Shown here: piece by piece, positions 12,701-22,821 of the stretch
Layout of the letters: each line of letters starts with the position of its first letter
Position numbering within the stretch: position 1 is the first letter of the stretch
From: Didymodactylos carnosus
Taxonomy: Eukaryota; Rotifera; Eurotatoria; Philodinida; Philodinidae
Length of the DNA: 42,648 nucleotides
Assembly: GCA_905250885.1 (NCBI GenBank)
Contig: CAJNOQ010000713.1
Location: 1 to 42,648 of the forward strand
Reading direction: 5' to 3'
Program-made: the position numbers and the translations under genes
Notes under the pieces: model-generated
The model's database searches: none
What the model was told of the DNA's origin: nothing
Seen by the model: the letters and a program-made list of their open reading frames with translations, nothing else

Positions 12701-12928
12701 CTGGTTCTCGAAAATATTTAAGATCCTTCATAAATAATTGTTACAATATTCATTAAAAAAAAATCATCATTAAATTCTTAAGAATTTTTCCCTAGATCTG
12801 TTGTTTTGCTATGCGTTCAACATATGTCATTTTTTCAAGATTTCCGTTTTATCTTCAAATAATCAAAAAAAATACAATAACAATAATCGTACCTGAGCGT
12901 TAACAAATGGACTTAGAGCTCTAGCCAT
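6734..12928 (-). CDS. Large disordered Ser/Thr-rich protein, unrecognised (weak CRACD-like motif)
   Basis: Eleven exons join in frame to 816 residues: 12928-12893, 12071-11919, 10352-10305, 10249-10204, 10142-10039, 9957-9903, 9804-9682, 8788-8637, 8577-8019, 7963-7201 and 7145-6734. Every junction has GT/AG borders and matching phase. The protein is mostly low complexity (Ser, Thr, Pro, Asn, basic clusters) with no membrane segment. Recognisable pieces are SPINIPKKPPRSQ (a PxxP-type ligand), DKARAKLRLSTRRDRSADN, and GPSWIDIAKQKQNK near residue 680, which resembles the PxWxxLAxxKxxx motif near the C-terminus of the CRACD/KIAA1211 actin-regulator family; this is only a motif resemblance. A cytoskeletal adaptor is a guess. 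The ATG at 12928 (MARALSPFVNAQ) is the simplest start, but an in-frame alternative splices a 45-bp intron (GTAAAT to CTAG) to an upstream piece ARRQEVE, so the true start may lie further upstream, possibly in the exons at 15126-15646. Confidence 0.7.
9005..9359. repeat. Foldback (long inverted repeat) element in an intron
   Basis: Two arms of about 105 bp (9005-9109 and ~9255-9359) are imperfect reverse complements; the ends read ACAGAAGCCAATTTTAAGC and, inverted, ACAGGGGCCAATTTTAAGC. Shared inner blocks include CTCCGATGT, AGAGAAAATGTTTCTG and CATTTCTCAGTATAGCC. The element lies in the 893-bp intron between exons ending 9682 and starting 8788 of the large minus-strand gene, which explains that intron's size. 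No target-site duplication is evident, so it is old or trimmed. It is a MITE-type non-autonomous element of unknown superfamily. Confidence 0.8.
11648..11667. repeat. (AT)n microsatellite
   Basis: Uninterrupted AT dinucleotide run in the 1.57-kb intron of the large minus-strand gene. Confidence 0.6.
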
Positions 12929-15125
12929 AAGTTTTGCAATCGCAAAGTTAATTTTAATTTACTCAACTTCTTGTCTACGAGCTAAAATAAAATAGTGTTT
13001 CTTTTTTATTCTAAAAAAAAAGTAATCGTGACCACATTGTAAATAAAAAAAAAAAAAAACTAAAAACAGAGTAGGATGATTTTGGTATTTTTCTTTTCTT
13101 TATAAAAAGATAAACATTACAGTGTTACACAGATGTCGTCGCACTTATGTTTTCGTTTATTCATACAAAAAAATGAATGAATAACCTTGATATTATGCTA
13201 TTATTCTTTTTCTCGCCATTATCAAGTAGTTGATAGGGTCAAAAACAAAAATTACAAAATTTTTACTTCAGTCTACCTGTGCACCACGAAATGAAGATCT
13301 GCAATCTGACCCTATTCTTAACATGTGTAGCTATGAAATACACATTACTGCTATTTTTTCAATCAAACGATAATCTAATAGAGGTTCCATCCGCTAGACA
13401 AAAAGTGTTTGATATTAGAGTTCAAAATCAATCAGTTTACTTTTCAGTAATGTAGGTTTAGTTATCAAATATTTCTGCTGACACTGGAAGAATTTTCGAT
13501 CAGCTGTCTTTGATAAAGCGAGGGTCATAAGTTTGGGGCACGTTCTTATAGATTTATATAGAATAGCCAATTTTAATTTGGCTTAACACAAATAAAAGCC
13601 CAATATTACGAAAAAATAATTGAACAAGAATATACTTATTCTCATAAATGAAATAAAATTATATAAAATTTGAAAATTTTGTATATGAAGTGAAGGACAT
13701 AAGTTTGGGGCACTTGTATTGTCGACTTTTTTCCTCGATAGTAATAGCTGGAACAGATCTGAGAAAAGATTTGAATAGCTGGAACAGATCTGAGAAAAGA
13801 TTTGAATAGCTGAAAAAGTGTGAATAACTGAAAAAGAGGTACTCCATCCGTCTCTGAAAAAATTTCGAATTTTGAGCTTAGCATAACCTAATGTAGAGAA
13901 AAGTGTGGACTGCAAAATGAGATCACTCCCAGCATTCCACGACTTTCCGTCAAAAGCCTAAAAAAACCCAGTTTTTTCGTTTCATAAACTTTTCTCTCTT
14001 TTTCTGCTATTTTTTTCTGAAAAAAACTTGAACTCTGAGAAATGAAAAAAATTTTGATTCCCAGATTTCAAAGTGTGCTCTACAAACTGAGCGAAAAATC
14101 TGGATGGAAGGATCGATTCCTTAAGGTTTATTTTAGTATATTACTCAAATCTAATTGATGAAAAATCTTCAATATCAGACACTTTTTCTTACATTAAAAA
14201 TCTTGCACAGTGCTTTGGATAAATGTTTGATAATACTTAAAAAATGATCTTTGTAATTTGATATTGAATAAAATATGTTGAGTGTCTAGATAAAATATAT
14301 GAATCATATTAAAAAGAAAAGGTACTGACAATTTTCTGTGATTGATACTGATTTTCTCTCTGATATATCGATTTAGATATTTAATAATTTTTTAAATATT
14401 AATTACACACAGAATCAACTATTTCATTTGATATTTAATAGTAGATTAATTTATATTGAGAAAATTAAGATCATGAGCAGCAGAAATAATCAAAAAGTAA
14501 CTTCTAGTATTATTTAAGAACAGCAATCTTCTGACCCAAAAAATAGTGATCTACAAATATAAAAATGTTAATTTTTTATCGAAGTGTAAAAATTAAGTTA
14601 CGAATTAATCTGTTAGACAAGCCATATTATGTTAAATACTTAATTTATTCGAAGACAATAAAAGATAGAGTGTAGCTTAGATGTAAATACCGTTTTAAAA
14701 AATAAAACAAAAGAATGATTCTTAATATTAAACGGTAACCTAAGATAATTTGATAATTAGTAACAAAAGCTGTTTTATGGTTTACAGTCAATTTTTCTAA
14801 TAGCGATAACCAATCATTCCTTTGAGTAATCACGATTATCAACAAAAAAAAAAACCAACAACAGAAAGCCAAGCCGAACTGAAAAAAAAAACTGAAGCAA
14901 AAAAAATAAAAGTAACACATATCATGCATTGTTAAATACTGTTAAAAAAAATAAAAAAAAATGTTTAGGGGTAAAAGGGCAGAAATTTTTTTTTAGAATG
15001 TAATACACATGCTTATCATCTACCTTTGACTGAGTTATATAATCTGTAAAAAGATAAGAAATAAAAACTGAAAATAAATTTTATTTTATTTTATTATATG
15101 AATTAGATCTAGAGACAAAATTTAC
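12929..15125. other. Long intron or spacer between two exon groups
   Basis: Mostly AT-rich non-coding sequence between the large gene and three upstream exons. Two possible tiny minus-strand exons occur: 15043-15024 (after TTTTTACAG, before GTAGAT) and a piece ending at 12966 next to ARRQEVE. Read together they would give NSVKARRQEVEALSPFV, but the 20-nt piece needs incoming phase 2 whereas the exon ending at 15126 leaves phase 0. The block also holds a 31-bp tandem repeat and two copies of CATAAGTTTGGGGCAC (near 13526 and 13698), suggesting an old insertion at about 13500-13930. Confidence 0.45.
13744..13805. repeat. 31-bp tandem repeat, two full copies
   Basis: The unit ATAGCTGGAACAGATCTGAG plus AAAAGATTTGA occurs twice without change, followed by a diverged partial third copy (ATAGCTGAAAAAG). 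Identity of the copies indicates a recent duplication. It produces several overlapping meaningless open frames. Confidence 0.85.
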
Positions 15126-15646
15126 CTGACGTTGTTGTCCATTTCTATCTAAATTTATATCATGTAATCGTGTTCGATCTATATCGATTAAACTATTCTG
15201 TGAATTTGTCTTTTTCAATGATGTAATAGCACTAAAATATTTGTTAAATAAAAAACTATTATTAAACTAAATTCAGTTGATTATTTTCTTACTCATTGTC
15301 TATAATTGTTTGATGTTGTAGTTGAACTTGTTCATCATTATTATCATCTCTTGTAGTTAGTGATGTTATCATACGTGATGATGTTTTACCCGTGATTTTT
15401 TCTCGTAAAAATCGAATCATTTTTTCTGTTTGAAATTGTTGATTAAGTTCTAAAAATAGAGAGAAAAAAAAAAAACTAAAAATATTTATATATTTCAAAA
15501 CAATAAATAAATAACACTCAACAAACATTTGTGATTGATTAGATATTTTAGCAACAACAATTATTTACAAATACAAACACAATCTTTTCTAGTTTTATCT
15601 CACCATGCTCAAACTCATCATCACTATTCTCATTATCATTAGACAT
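15126..15646 (-). CDS. Three exons of an acidic/polar protein (5' part of the large gene or separate small gene)
   Basis: Exons 15646-15604, 15449-15293 and 15231-15126 join in frame (43, 157, 106 nt; 102 codons). The start MSNDNENSDDEFEHE is acidic; then come a short basic amphipathic segment TEKMIRFLREKITGK and a polar stretch with SLIDIDRTRLHDINLD. All borders are GT-AG. The next exon is uncertain. If the frame runs past the donor at 15125 it stops within about 16 codons; joining the 20-nt candidate exon at 15043 in phase 0 gives an immediate stop. So this is either a protein of about 105-120 residues or the N-terminus of the large downstream gene through an exon I could not identify. Function unknown. 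Confidence 0.6.
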
Positions 15647-17091
15647 TTTCGAAGAACTAAATATTAAATTTAACACTGCAAATTTTTAATCAATAAAGTA
15701 ATTCTTTTAATTTTAATATAATCTGATAATTATTAATTTTAGAACATACCTTTTAATTCATATAAAATTAAATTTCAATTAATTAAGATATTTTACAATT
15801 GTATTTGTTATTATAATATAAACACACAACATTCTAGAATAGAAAAAAGAAAATCTATAAATTCAGTTAACTTACATAAAATGTTCACTATTCACATAAT
15901 AAAAGTAAATTTTTCTAGATTTTGGTATAAAATGGTTTTTGTTAGTTTATTTTCTTACTTTTATAAATTAACAAATCATTGTTACATACCTTAACAATAA
16001 CTATGTATCTTGCTTCAATAATTTTCATACTAGACGTTATAGAAAATTCAAATTTCTATCAAAACAATGCAAAATCTAAAGAAAAATAAAATAAGAATAA
16101 AATAGATTTCTAAATTATGTTAAAAGTTTTACATGTCATCTAATTCTATTAAATTCTACTGAGAGAAGTTTAATAAAAATACAAATTTTTCTATAATCTT
16201 TAACGTTGATGAATCTAACTGTTCAATTCTCACTTAATCGACAAGTTTCTAACCGAACAACTAGTAAACGAAGATTTCAAATATCTTTTTGTTCACATCA
16301 GATTATAACGGCAAGAAATGTTTTACAAACACGACATTTTCTTGTGGGTCTTCTTACAGTGGTCAAAAAACAAAAAAAACAAAAAAAACAGAAGATAAAA
16401 ATTTATAGATATATAGAAATTTGTCGATTATAAAGAGAATAGAAGACAATTTGGTGTGTGTATAGATATTTACATTGACATTTTCAAAATAAAACAAAAA
16501 AAGAAATTTTATTTTTACCTAACCTTTTGTAATGTATACGAGAATAATAATATTTTTTACAGTATCAACTTGAGCAGTAGCCGCGTGATTTACAACTCTC
16601 AATATTATTAATCGTATGTAATTTGATGTCATATATATTACATCAATGTATGGAATGTCAATAATATGTAATAAATTATAATAATAAGACGATGGGTGTC
16701 CTTGGAGTCTTAAAAAAAAAAATTTTTACATTGATACTAAAACTTTTCAGTAGAGCTATTGCTTCATTTAAAGAAGATAAGATATGAATTTTGTGTCATC
16801 AAACGTGTCTATTGTAAACAAATAGTGAAACTAAACTAAATGTTCTAATTTAATTTAACAATGAAAACATACGAGTACATCTTCAACAGTGGCGGGAGAA
16901 GTTGACCTGTCATTTTTGTTCAAATAAATAACAATGTTAAGATGAAAAAAAAAAAAAGAATATTTTTTGTTTGATTAAGAAAAATTTACACATTATCAAA
17001 TCATGTATAAATTAACTTAGCGCGCGATTGAACAAATCAGCAGGTCTCATTTCTCTATTACATTATTTAAAAAAGTATAAATATTTTCATT
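15647..17091. other. Intergenic spacer, shared 5' region of divergent genes
   Basis: Very AT-rich spacer between divergently oriented genes, so it probably contains both promoters. A TATA-like TATAAATA lies about 17 bp before the ATG at 17092, which is close for a TATA box and may be chance. No repeat or RNA gene recognised; the open frame at 16206-16433 ends in lysine-rich low complexity and is not called. Confidence 0.4.
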
Positions 17092-17983
17092 ATGTTTAAT
17101 CAATATTTCGGTCTATTATTTTCTATTTCATTAATTGTTGGTGGTAATTCAACAATAAATGTTAAGACATTTGTCGATGCTAGTCATGATGAAGATGATA
17201 ATTATTTACAAGAAATTGAGGATCAAAATGATGAGTTAAATAGTCGTAAATTCTATTACACAATTTTCTCGTATGTAGTTAATTTACCAGAATATTTCTT
17301 ACGAATTGTTATTCAAACACTTCGTATTAGAATGGATCTAATTGAAGATGACAATGAAACAGTTGATATTAGTAGTAATGCTTTGAATGATAATAATAGT
17401 AGTGGTAATAGAAATATTATGACTCCAAAACTGTGGCTAGCATCGGGAGTGATCCAAGATTCATCGGGACAAAAAAGTGGTGATAAACAAACAAAAACAA
17501 AGCAAGATGATGGAAAAAATGGTGACATATTTCTTATACTCCTTTTACACAAATATCATAATTATATCATGCTTTTTTCTAGATAAAATATTACGTGATA
17601 GTTTACTGAAACAACCACGTATAAGCAAAGTACTAACAGTAGCTGGTAAAGATTCAACTGTCATAAAAGATGATGATTGTTTATTATTATTTTATTTTTT
17701 TGTTACTTGTTATTTTCTATGCATTCTTTTATTATTTTACATTTTATATTGGATATTAAAACGTTATTTTCAAAAGCGTAAACAACATATCGCAACAACA
17801 GACGGTGTAACGTCAACAAACACAACACTACTATTCAAAACGAAAAATTATAATAATCAACTTAATAGTATTTATAATGCGCATAGTCTTGTTGAATTAG
17901 TAACACCATTATTAACGCAAACACTACCATCTCAGTATCAACAAAATGTGACACAATCAACTCCATCACCCAGTTATGTTTAA
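17092..17983 (+). CDS. Unrecognised single-pass membrane protein with signal peptide
   Basis: Two exons, 17092-17521 and 17583-17983, join through a 61-bp GT-AG intron (codon G|AT) to 276 residues. Residues ~1-20 (MFNQYFGLLFSISLIVGG) look like a signal peptide. The region after it is acidic (DASHDEDDNYLQEIEDQNDE) with a possible amphipathic or short hydrophobic piece near residues 60-80 (NLPEYFLRIVIQTLRI). Residues ~175-205 are a strong membrane segment (LLLFYFFVTCYFLCILLLFY), followed by a basic stop-transfer stretch KRYFQKRKQH and a Ser/Thr/Asn-rich tail ending TPSPSYV. This suggests a type I topology with a cytosolic tail of about 70 residues. Several NNSS/NET sites could be N-glycosylated. 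I recognise no domain; function is unknown. Confidence 0.75.
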
Positions 17984-18731
17984 TAATGAGACAAAAAAAC
18001 AAACTACAAATATATATTGTTTGTTCTATTGTTTTTAAACACTTCTTTATACCTCTTAAAGAGAAACTTTATTATGCATTGTCTCTCTCATCTTCTCGAT
18101 TAGTCAGACGATACTTGCACTTCTTTAATTTTTCTCTTCTAAAAATGAATAACTTTATTTTATTTTCTGTGTCTGAATCTCTACTATAGTCGATGATTTT
18201 TTTTGAAAGCAACAGTATAAGTGTTTTTTCTATTCGACTATGTTATTTACGTACTGCTGTCGTTTCTGTCAAAATGAACTAATAGTTGTATGTGGGGTCT
18301 ATACGATTAAAAAATGTGTAATTCCGTTGCGCGGGTTGTCCTAGTTCATATCAAAATAAAATTTTAAATTAAAATTATAAAACTGCAGCGCAGTCTGCTG
18401 AATAGTAAAAAAAACAACAGAAATTGATACGCAATTGCAAGAAAAATTTTGCATTTGTTCTCAAAAGAACAGAGTTTTTTTTGCCAGCGAAAACTCATCT
18501 TGGGAAGGGTGACGCACGAATGAAATAAAATAGAGTCTCTCACAATTTAAACCTACTCTCACTCTCTCTCTCTAGTGTCAAATTATTAAAAACATTTCGT
18601 GAAAAGAAAAACATATTTTTTTGTTTGTTCAAAACAGTTTAATCCATGAATAACATTTAACATTGGACAATATATACATGAAGCAGACAAGCTATAAAGC
18701 AGAAATGACAAGATAAGATTAGTTTATATGT
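17984..18731. other. Intergenic spacer between convergent genes
   Basis: Lies between the 3' ends of the membrane-protein gene and SNRPC. Contains a short CTCT run near 18550-18575. No gene, RNA or mobile element recognised. Confidence 0.4.
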
Positions 18732-19348
18732 TCATTCAGTTGATTGTTGTGCCTGTTGAGGAGGAGGCGGAATTTGTGTTGGTACGATTCCTGGTGGGAA
18801 TGTCATTCCAGGTGGCATTGGTGGTCTCATTTGCATTTGCATCTGTAACGGCATTGTTGGTGGTGGCCCTAACGGTCTCATACCTGGCGGTAATTGAAAA
18901 CCCCATGGTGGCATGGCCATCATTGGCATACCATTTCGTGGAGGTTGAGTTTGAGCATTAATTAGTGCACGATTCGCGTGCATAGCCGGATTTGAAATGC
19001 CACCTGGACCACTACTACCAAATGGATTAGATTGTAATTTTCCAGATTTGAATGCCGCTGTTGTTTGATCAATCTAAACATGAAAATATTTACTTGTCTG
19101 AGCACTTATTTTACTCTTTTTTGTAATAACTCACCAATCGCTGAGCTATAAATAAATAAAAAAGTATTTTATTAGTTTCTACATAGGAATACGTTAAAAA
19201 GAAAGTATTTACCTTGTTCTTCCATCCATTTTTGATAATAATCTCGAACATTTTCTTTATGTTTTCGCCCTTGACAATGTGTTTTTCGAACAGATGGTGA
19301 ATCGTGTGTAAGATAGGTGTCACAGTAGTCACAGTAGTATTTTGGCAT
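18732..19348 (-). CDS. SNRPC: U1 small nuclear ribonucleoprotein C
   Basis: U1-C stabilises pairing of U1 snRNA with 5' splice sites in the nucleus. Three exons, 19348-19213, 19145-19135 (11 nt) and 19073-18732, join in frame to 162 residues, matching the usual ~160. The N-terminal matrin-type U1-C zinc finger is intact: C6 and C9 in [19 protein letters not shown], then H24 and H30 in [12 protein letters not shown]. It continues [18 protein letters not shown], the conserved helix. The C-terminal half is Pro/Met/Gly-rich ([16 protein letters not shown], repeated QMQM), as in other animals. The 11-nt exon encodes the AQRL portion of the helix; without it the frame breaks. Start context is the conserved MPKYYC. 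Confidence 0.97.
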
Positions 19349-19731
19349 TTTTAGATATCTAAAAGAAGCATTAGGTAAAAAATATACAAAAACAGTAGAA
19401 TTTGGCTAAGCAGAAAAATAGCTAGCGACAAGGTTGCAACAGACCTTTAATTGTGAAAAACTAGTCAGTTAACAGGCAGAATTTATTGTCCTTCATCTGA
19501 ACTCCGCCATAGTAACGGTCCTTTCAGAAAAAAGAGGAACGTTAAAAATGTTTTTAAGAGGAGCGTTGGGTAAAAAAGAGGAGGCATTTTTTTGGCCAAA
19601 AAATGGTACTGACAATGTTGTGTACATGTAAAAGCGGCTTAAGGCTATCGAAGAAAAGATTTCATTCTACTTAAAGTATTTCTTTCCGTGTTTCACGCGT
19701 AAAAAACTGAGAAAAACACACCAAAAAGGAA
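19349..19731. other. Spacer upstream of SNRPC
   Basis: Promoter side of SNRPC. Contains purine-rich AAGAGGA(A/G)CG motifs near 19540-19590 that recur loosely near 20120-20170 on the other side of the zinc-finger fragment, perhaps the worn flanks of one element. No gene seen. Confidence 0.35.
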
Positions 19732-20037
19732 TTATTCTAGTTTAAAAGCTGAATGTAGATGAACTCTGTGATAAAGTTGTGGCTGTATGAGACGAAGATG
19801 TTGGAGAAATGAATGTGCTATTTTCATTCGCTTTAATTCGCTGATTTTTTCATGGTGTTTATATTTCTTCATATGCCGTACTATCGACTGCCATCCTTTG
19901 TTCCCACAATCTAATTCGTCCGTTTTACACAATGTACATATGAATGTTAATTCCATAGCACCTTGCTTTAACCATCGTCTCATAGGGACTTCATCTGCTT
20001 TTTCTGTGACTACGAGTGACTGAATTTTTTGTTTGTT
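19732..20037 (-). pseudogene. hAT/BED-like zinc-finger fragment
   Basis: Open minus-strand frame of ~100 codons with a single zinc-finger-like unit: FICTLCKTDEL, then GGWQSI-type spacing, then VRHMKKYKHHEKI, i.e. C-x2-C-x15-H-x5-H. This spacing is like the N-terminal zinc fingers of hAT-type transposases and hAT-derived host proteins. It stops 40 residues after the finger, with no transposase core (no RNase H fold or hATC region) in the surrounding sequence. The frame opens just after a TGA, near an acceptor-like TTCAG, so it may be one exon of a broken or truncated gene. A host single-exon zinc-finger protein starting at MRRWLKQ (19983) is less likely. Confidence 0.45.
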
Positions 20038-22228
20038 TCATATAACGTCATTGATAAAAAAATATATGAGACTACTTTCAGATCTAAAGGTAGAGTGAAT
20101 TCTGGTATTTTTGCTAAAAAATCCCAGAAAAAGAGGGGAGGTATTGGATTAAAGAGATAAGAGGAGCATTACGAACCCAGTCTGAACTTTACTGATGGCC
20201 TAAAAATAAGCAATTATTGTGTATTAGTAAGGCTTAGATTTAGATAACCATTAAATGGTATTTTATTGTCTCATTTTATGACCGTTACATAAACAAACAA
20301 AAAACGAACATTTAACGTTTAAAGTTTAATTCACCCTTTTGTTTCGCTGACCTCACTACGATATATCTCACGTTTTCCTCATAGAAAACATAGACTTTTT
20401 TACTTTTTCGACTATATAAGTCATCGAAACTTGTGTTGAGGAAGTAGCTAGGTATGGTGCCAGTGATGGCATCAACCACACCTAGTCAATCGAAAATATT
20501 CAAAAATTCGAAAAGTCCTTTATTTCATGGTAGTGGTCAGAAAGAAATTAGTCATGATCAACAGACGGATCCTTGGTCATAAACAGCCAATAATTACGCA
20601 AAATTGGCTATTAAACGGTCACTGTTAAATGCTTGTTTTCAGTCTTGTTTAAATGCCTGTTTCTTGGCCGTTAAAAAAGTACCACTTTTAGGCATTAACA
20701 CGTTCTCAGTTATAATGCCAAAAATAAATAATATATAATAATAATTTTAAGTACGATGAATTGACCGATGAGCTGAAAAATTAAAGTGAGGGTCATAACA
20801 AACATGGTGCTCGACTTTTATCTGCTCTGAAGAATACTGCTTCGTTTTTGAGAAAAAAACTCTCTACAAAACTGATACAGAATCAGAACTTCAGAAGATA
20901 GCTGACAGTCTGGATGAAGTAAAGTGAATGTTTGGAAAAAAATCAGTCTAGTATAGATATGACAACCTTGTGGTAGTAATTTCACTTCAATCAACCTTAA
21001 TCTTCTATTCGAACCGGCTTTCAGGATTTAGCTGTTTTTAATAACCGAACTTTATACTTTAACTATGCAATGAGAAAGCTATGATAGAATTTTCTCACTA
21101 TTCATTGAGTTCCCAAATATTAGAAAAATCCCAAGTATACGTTCTCCAAACTTCAATAAAATCGAAGAACTACACATAGACAAAAAACAGATGATAACAA
21201 GATCAAAAGGCTAGTTTTCCAGCTTTTTCAAGAACGAAGAATTGAGAAACATTGTATACAAATATACACTTTTATGAAGAAAAAAAGGGCAAAAGTGTTT
21301 CTTAGCCTCCCTGTTGCAGAGTCGAATATAATATGTGCATTTTACGCCAGTAGACAGTCAGAGCACATCCTCATCCTCTTGCTCATATTACACTTTCACT
21401 GATTTCAATGAGAAAAATATCTATCTATAATGAGATGTAGAAATACCACTTTCGGACAGTATGAGATCTCACGCTATAGATGTCGCTATACGATAATGAT
21501 TGCTCACTCACCTTAGCATGTACTCATTATTGTAGTTATTACACTAAATGCGTGCTCTTTTTCCTGTTAGGCTACCCCTGTATTAAAATCCTAATCTGAA
21601 GCAATTGTCTCTTGCTTTTTCTTAAATGTTTAGTATTTTTTTTCACATGGCTAGACACTTCCATTTTATATTAATCGGAAGAGCAAGCTATCAGCTACAC
21701 GCCGAAAAACGATTTCCAGAAACCAATTTAATTTGTATAGGTAAAATTTAATTTTGAGAGTTTAAGCATAAACTTTTCAAAATATCAAAAAATTAAATAG
21801 GATCAAACTTCTATTCTGTTTCAACTACGATGCTGATAAGAGCGAAAAAAATTACATCGCAATCAGATCACGAAACTCTTCGGATATAACAAGTTATAGT
21901 TTTCAATTAACTAATTCGTTGCTGTCTATAGTCTACTTAACAAACAGGGGCAGAATTGCCACTTTTCCATTTTCGTTAGGAATTCCCATGTTTTGTGAAT
22001 AGTTTCACAAATATTTGTCTCATTCTGATACATACTTTTTGACAATTTCTGTCGTTTCTTCCCAGCTAATATAAACAGTATTATGTAATATTGCAAAATA
22101 CGTACATTATACATAATAATACATATTTATTATTTTGTATTATACTTAGATTATTTAGCTATAGTTAGGACCAAAAACTTGTTAATTTTTTGATAATTTT
22201 GCGGTAATAATATCTTAATAAAAGAAAT
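20038..22228. other. Intergenic, AT-rich, no gene
   Basis: About 2.2 kb without a credible exon on either strand. A short imperfect hairpin lies at 20451-20484 (AGGTATGGTGCC against GGCATCAACCACACCT). The remaining sequence has the patchy composition of old transposon remains, but I cannot assign a family. Confidence 0.4.
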
Positions 22229-22821
22229 TTAAGGGTACCCCCTCACCTCTTTTTGGGCTTTCCGTAGAACTGCTGTGTAATAAAAACTAAAAGTCACTAA
22301 GGCTTCATATTTTCAGAACTGATGGAAACTCAATGGGGCACTTTTTCGTTTTTATTACAAGTTTTTAACTATTGCTGTTCAGAAGTTTTCCAGAAAACTA
22401 GTTTTTCGTTTGACAACATTACGACTCCCCTTAAAATTTCATCCGATCGAGTTAAAAATTTCACCAGAGATACTCAAGGTCATAGCGCAGAGGTACAGTT
22501 TTGGAAATTTTTTTAAGACCTTTTATGGTTGAGTTATAGGGAACATGCTGAAAACCAACAACCGTTCAAACACTGTCAACCATAGTACATAGGCCACTTT
22601 TTTCAGGGCATTTGCCACGATGTTTATTTATATCTCCACGAAAACTCATCGAAAAATTCTGGAAAACCTCTTATTGTGAAGAAAACACGTTTTTTTATCA
22701 GACAATGGGTAAGAAAAATTGTAAATGTACAGAAAGGGACAGAAAAGTTTATGAAACTAAAAAATTGAATCTTTCTAGACTTTGTAGGAAAAACTTCAAA
22801 AATGCGTAACTATTTGAAGAA

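Noticed and set aside
13583..13915. Three overlapping minus-strand open frames
   Set aside because: Created by the 31-bp tandem repeat, whose length is not a multiple of three plus lack of stops; no protein character.
20451..20484. Short hairpin as a possible terminator or RNA gene
   Set aside because: Imperfect 12-bp stem, isolated, in non-coding eukaryotic sequence; no supporting context.
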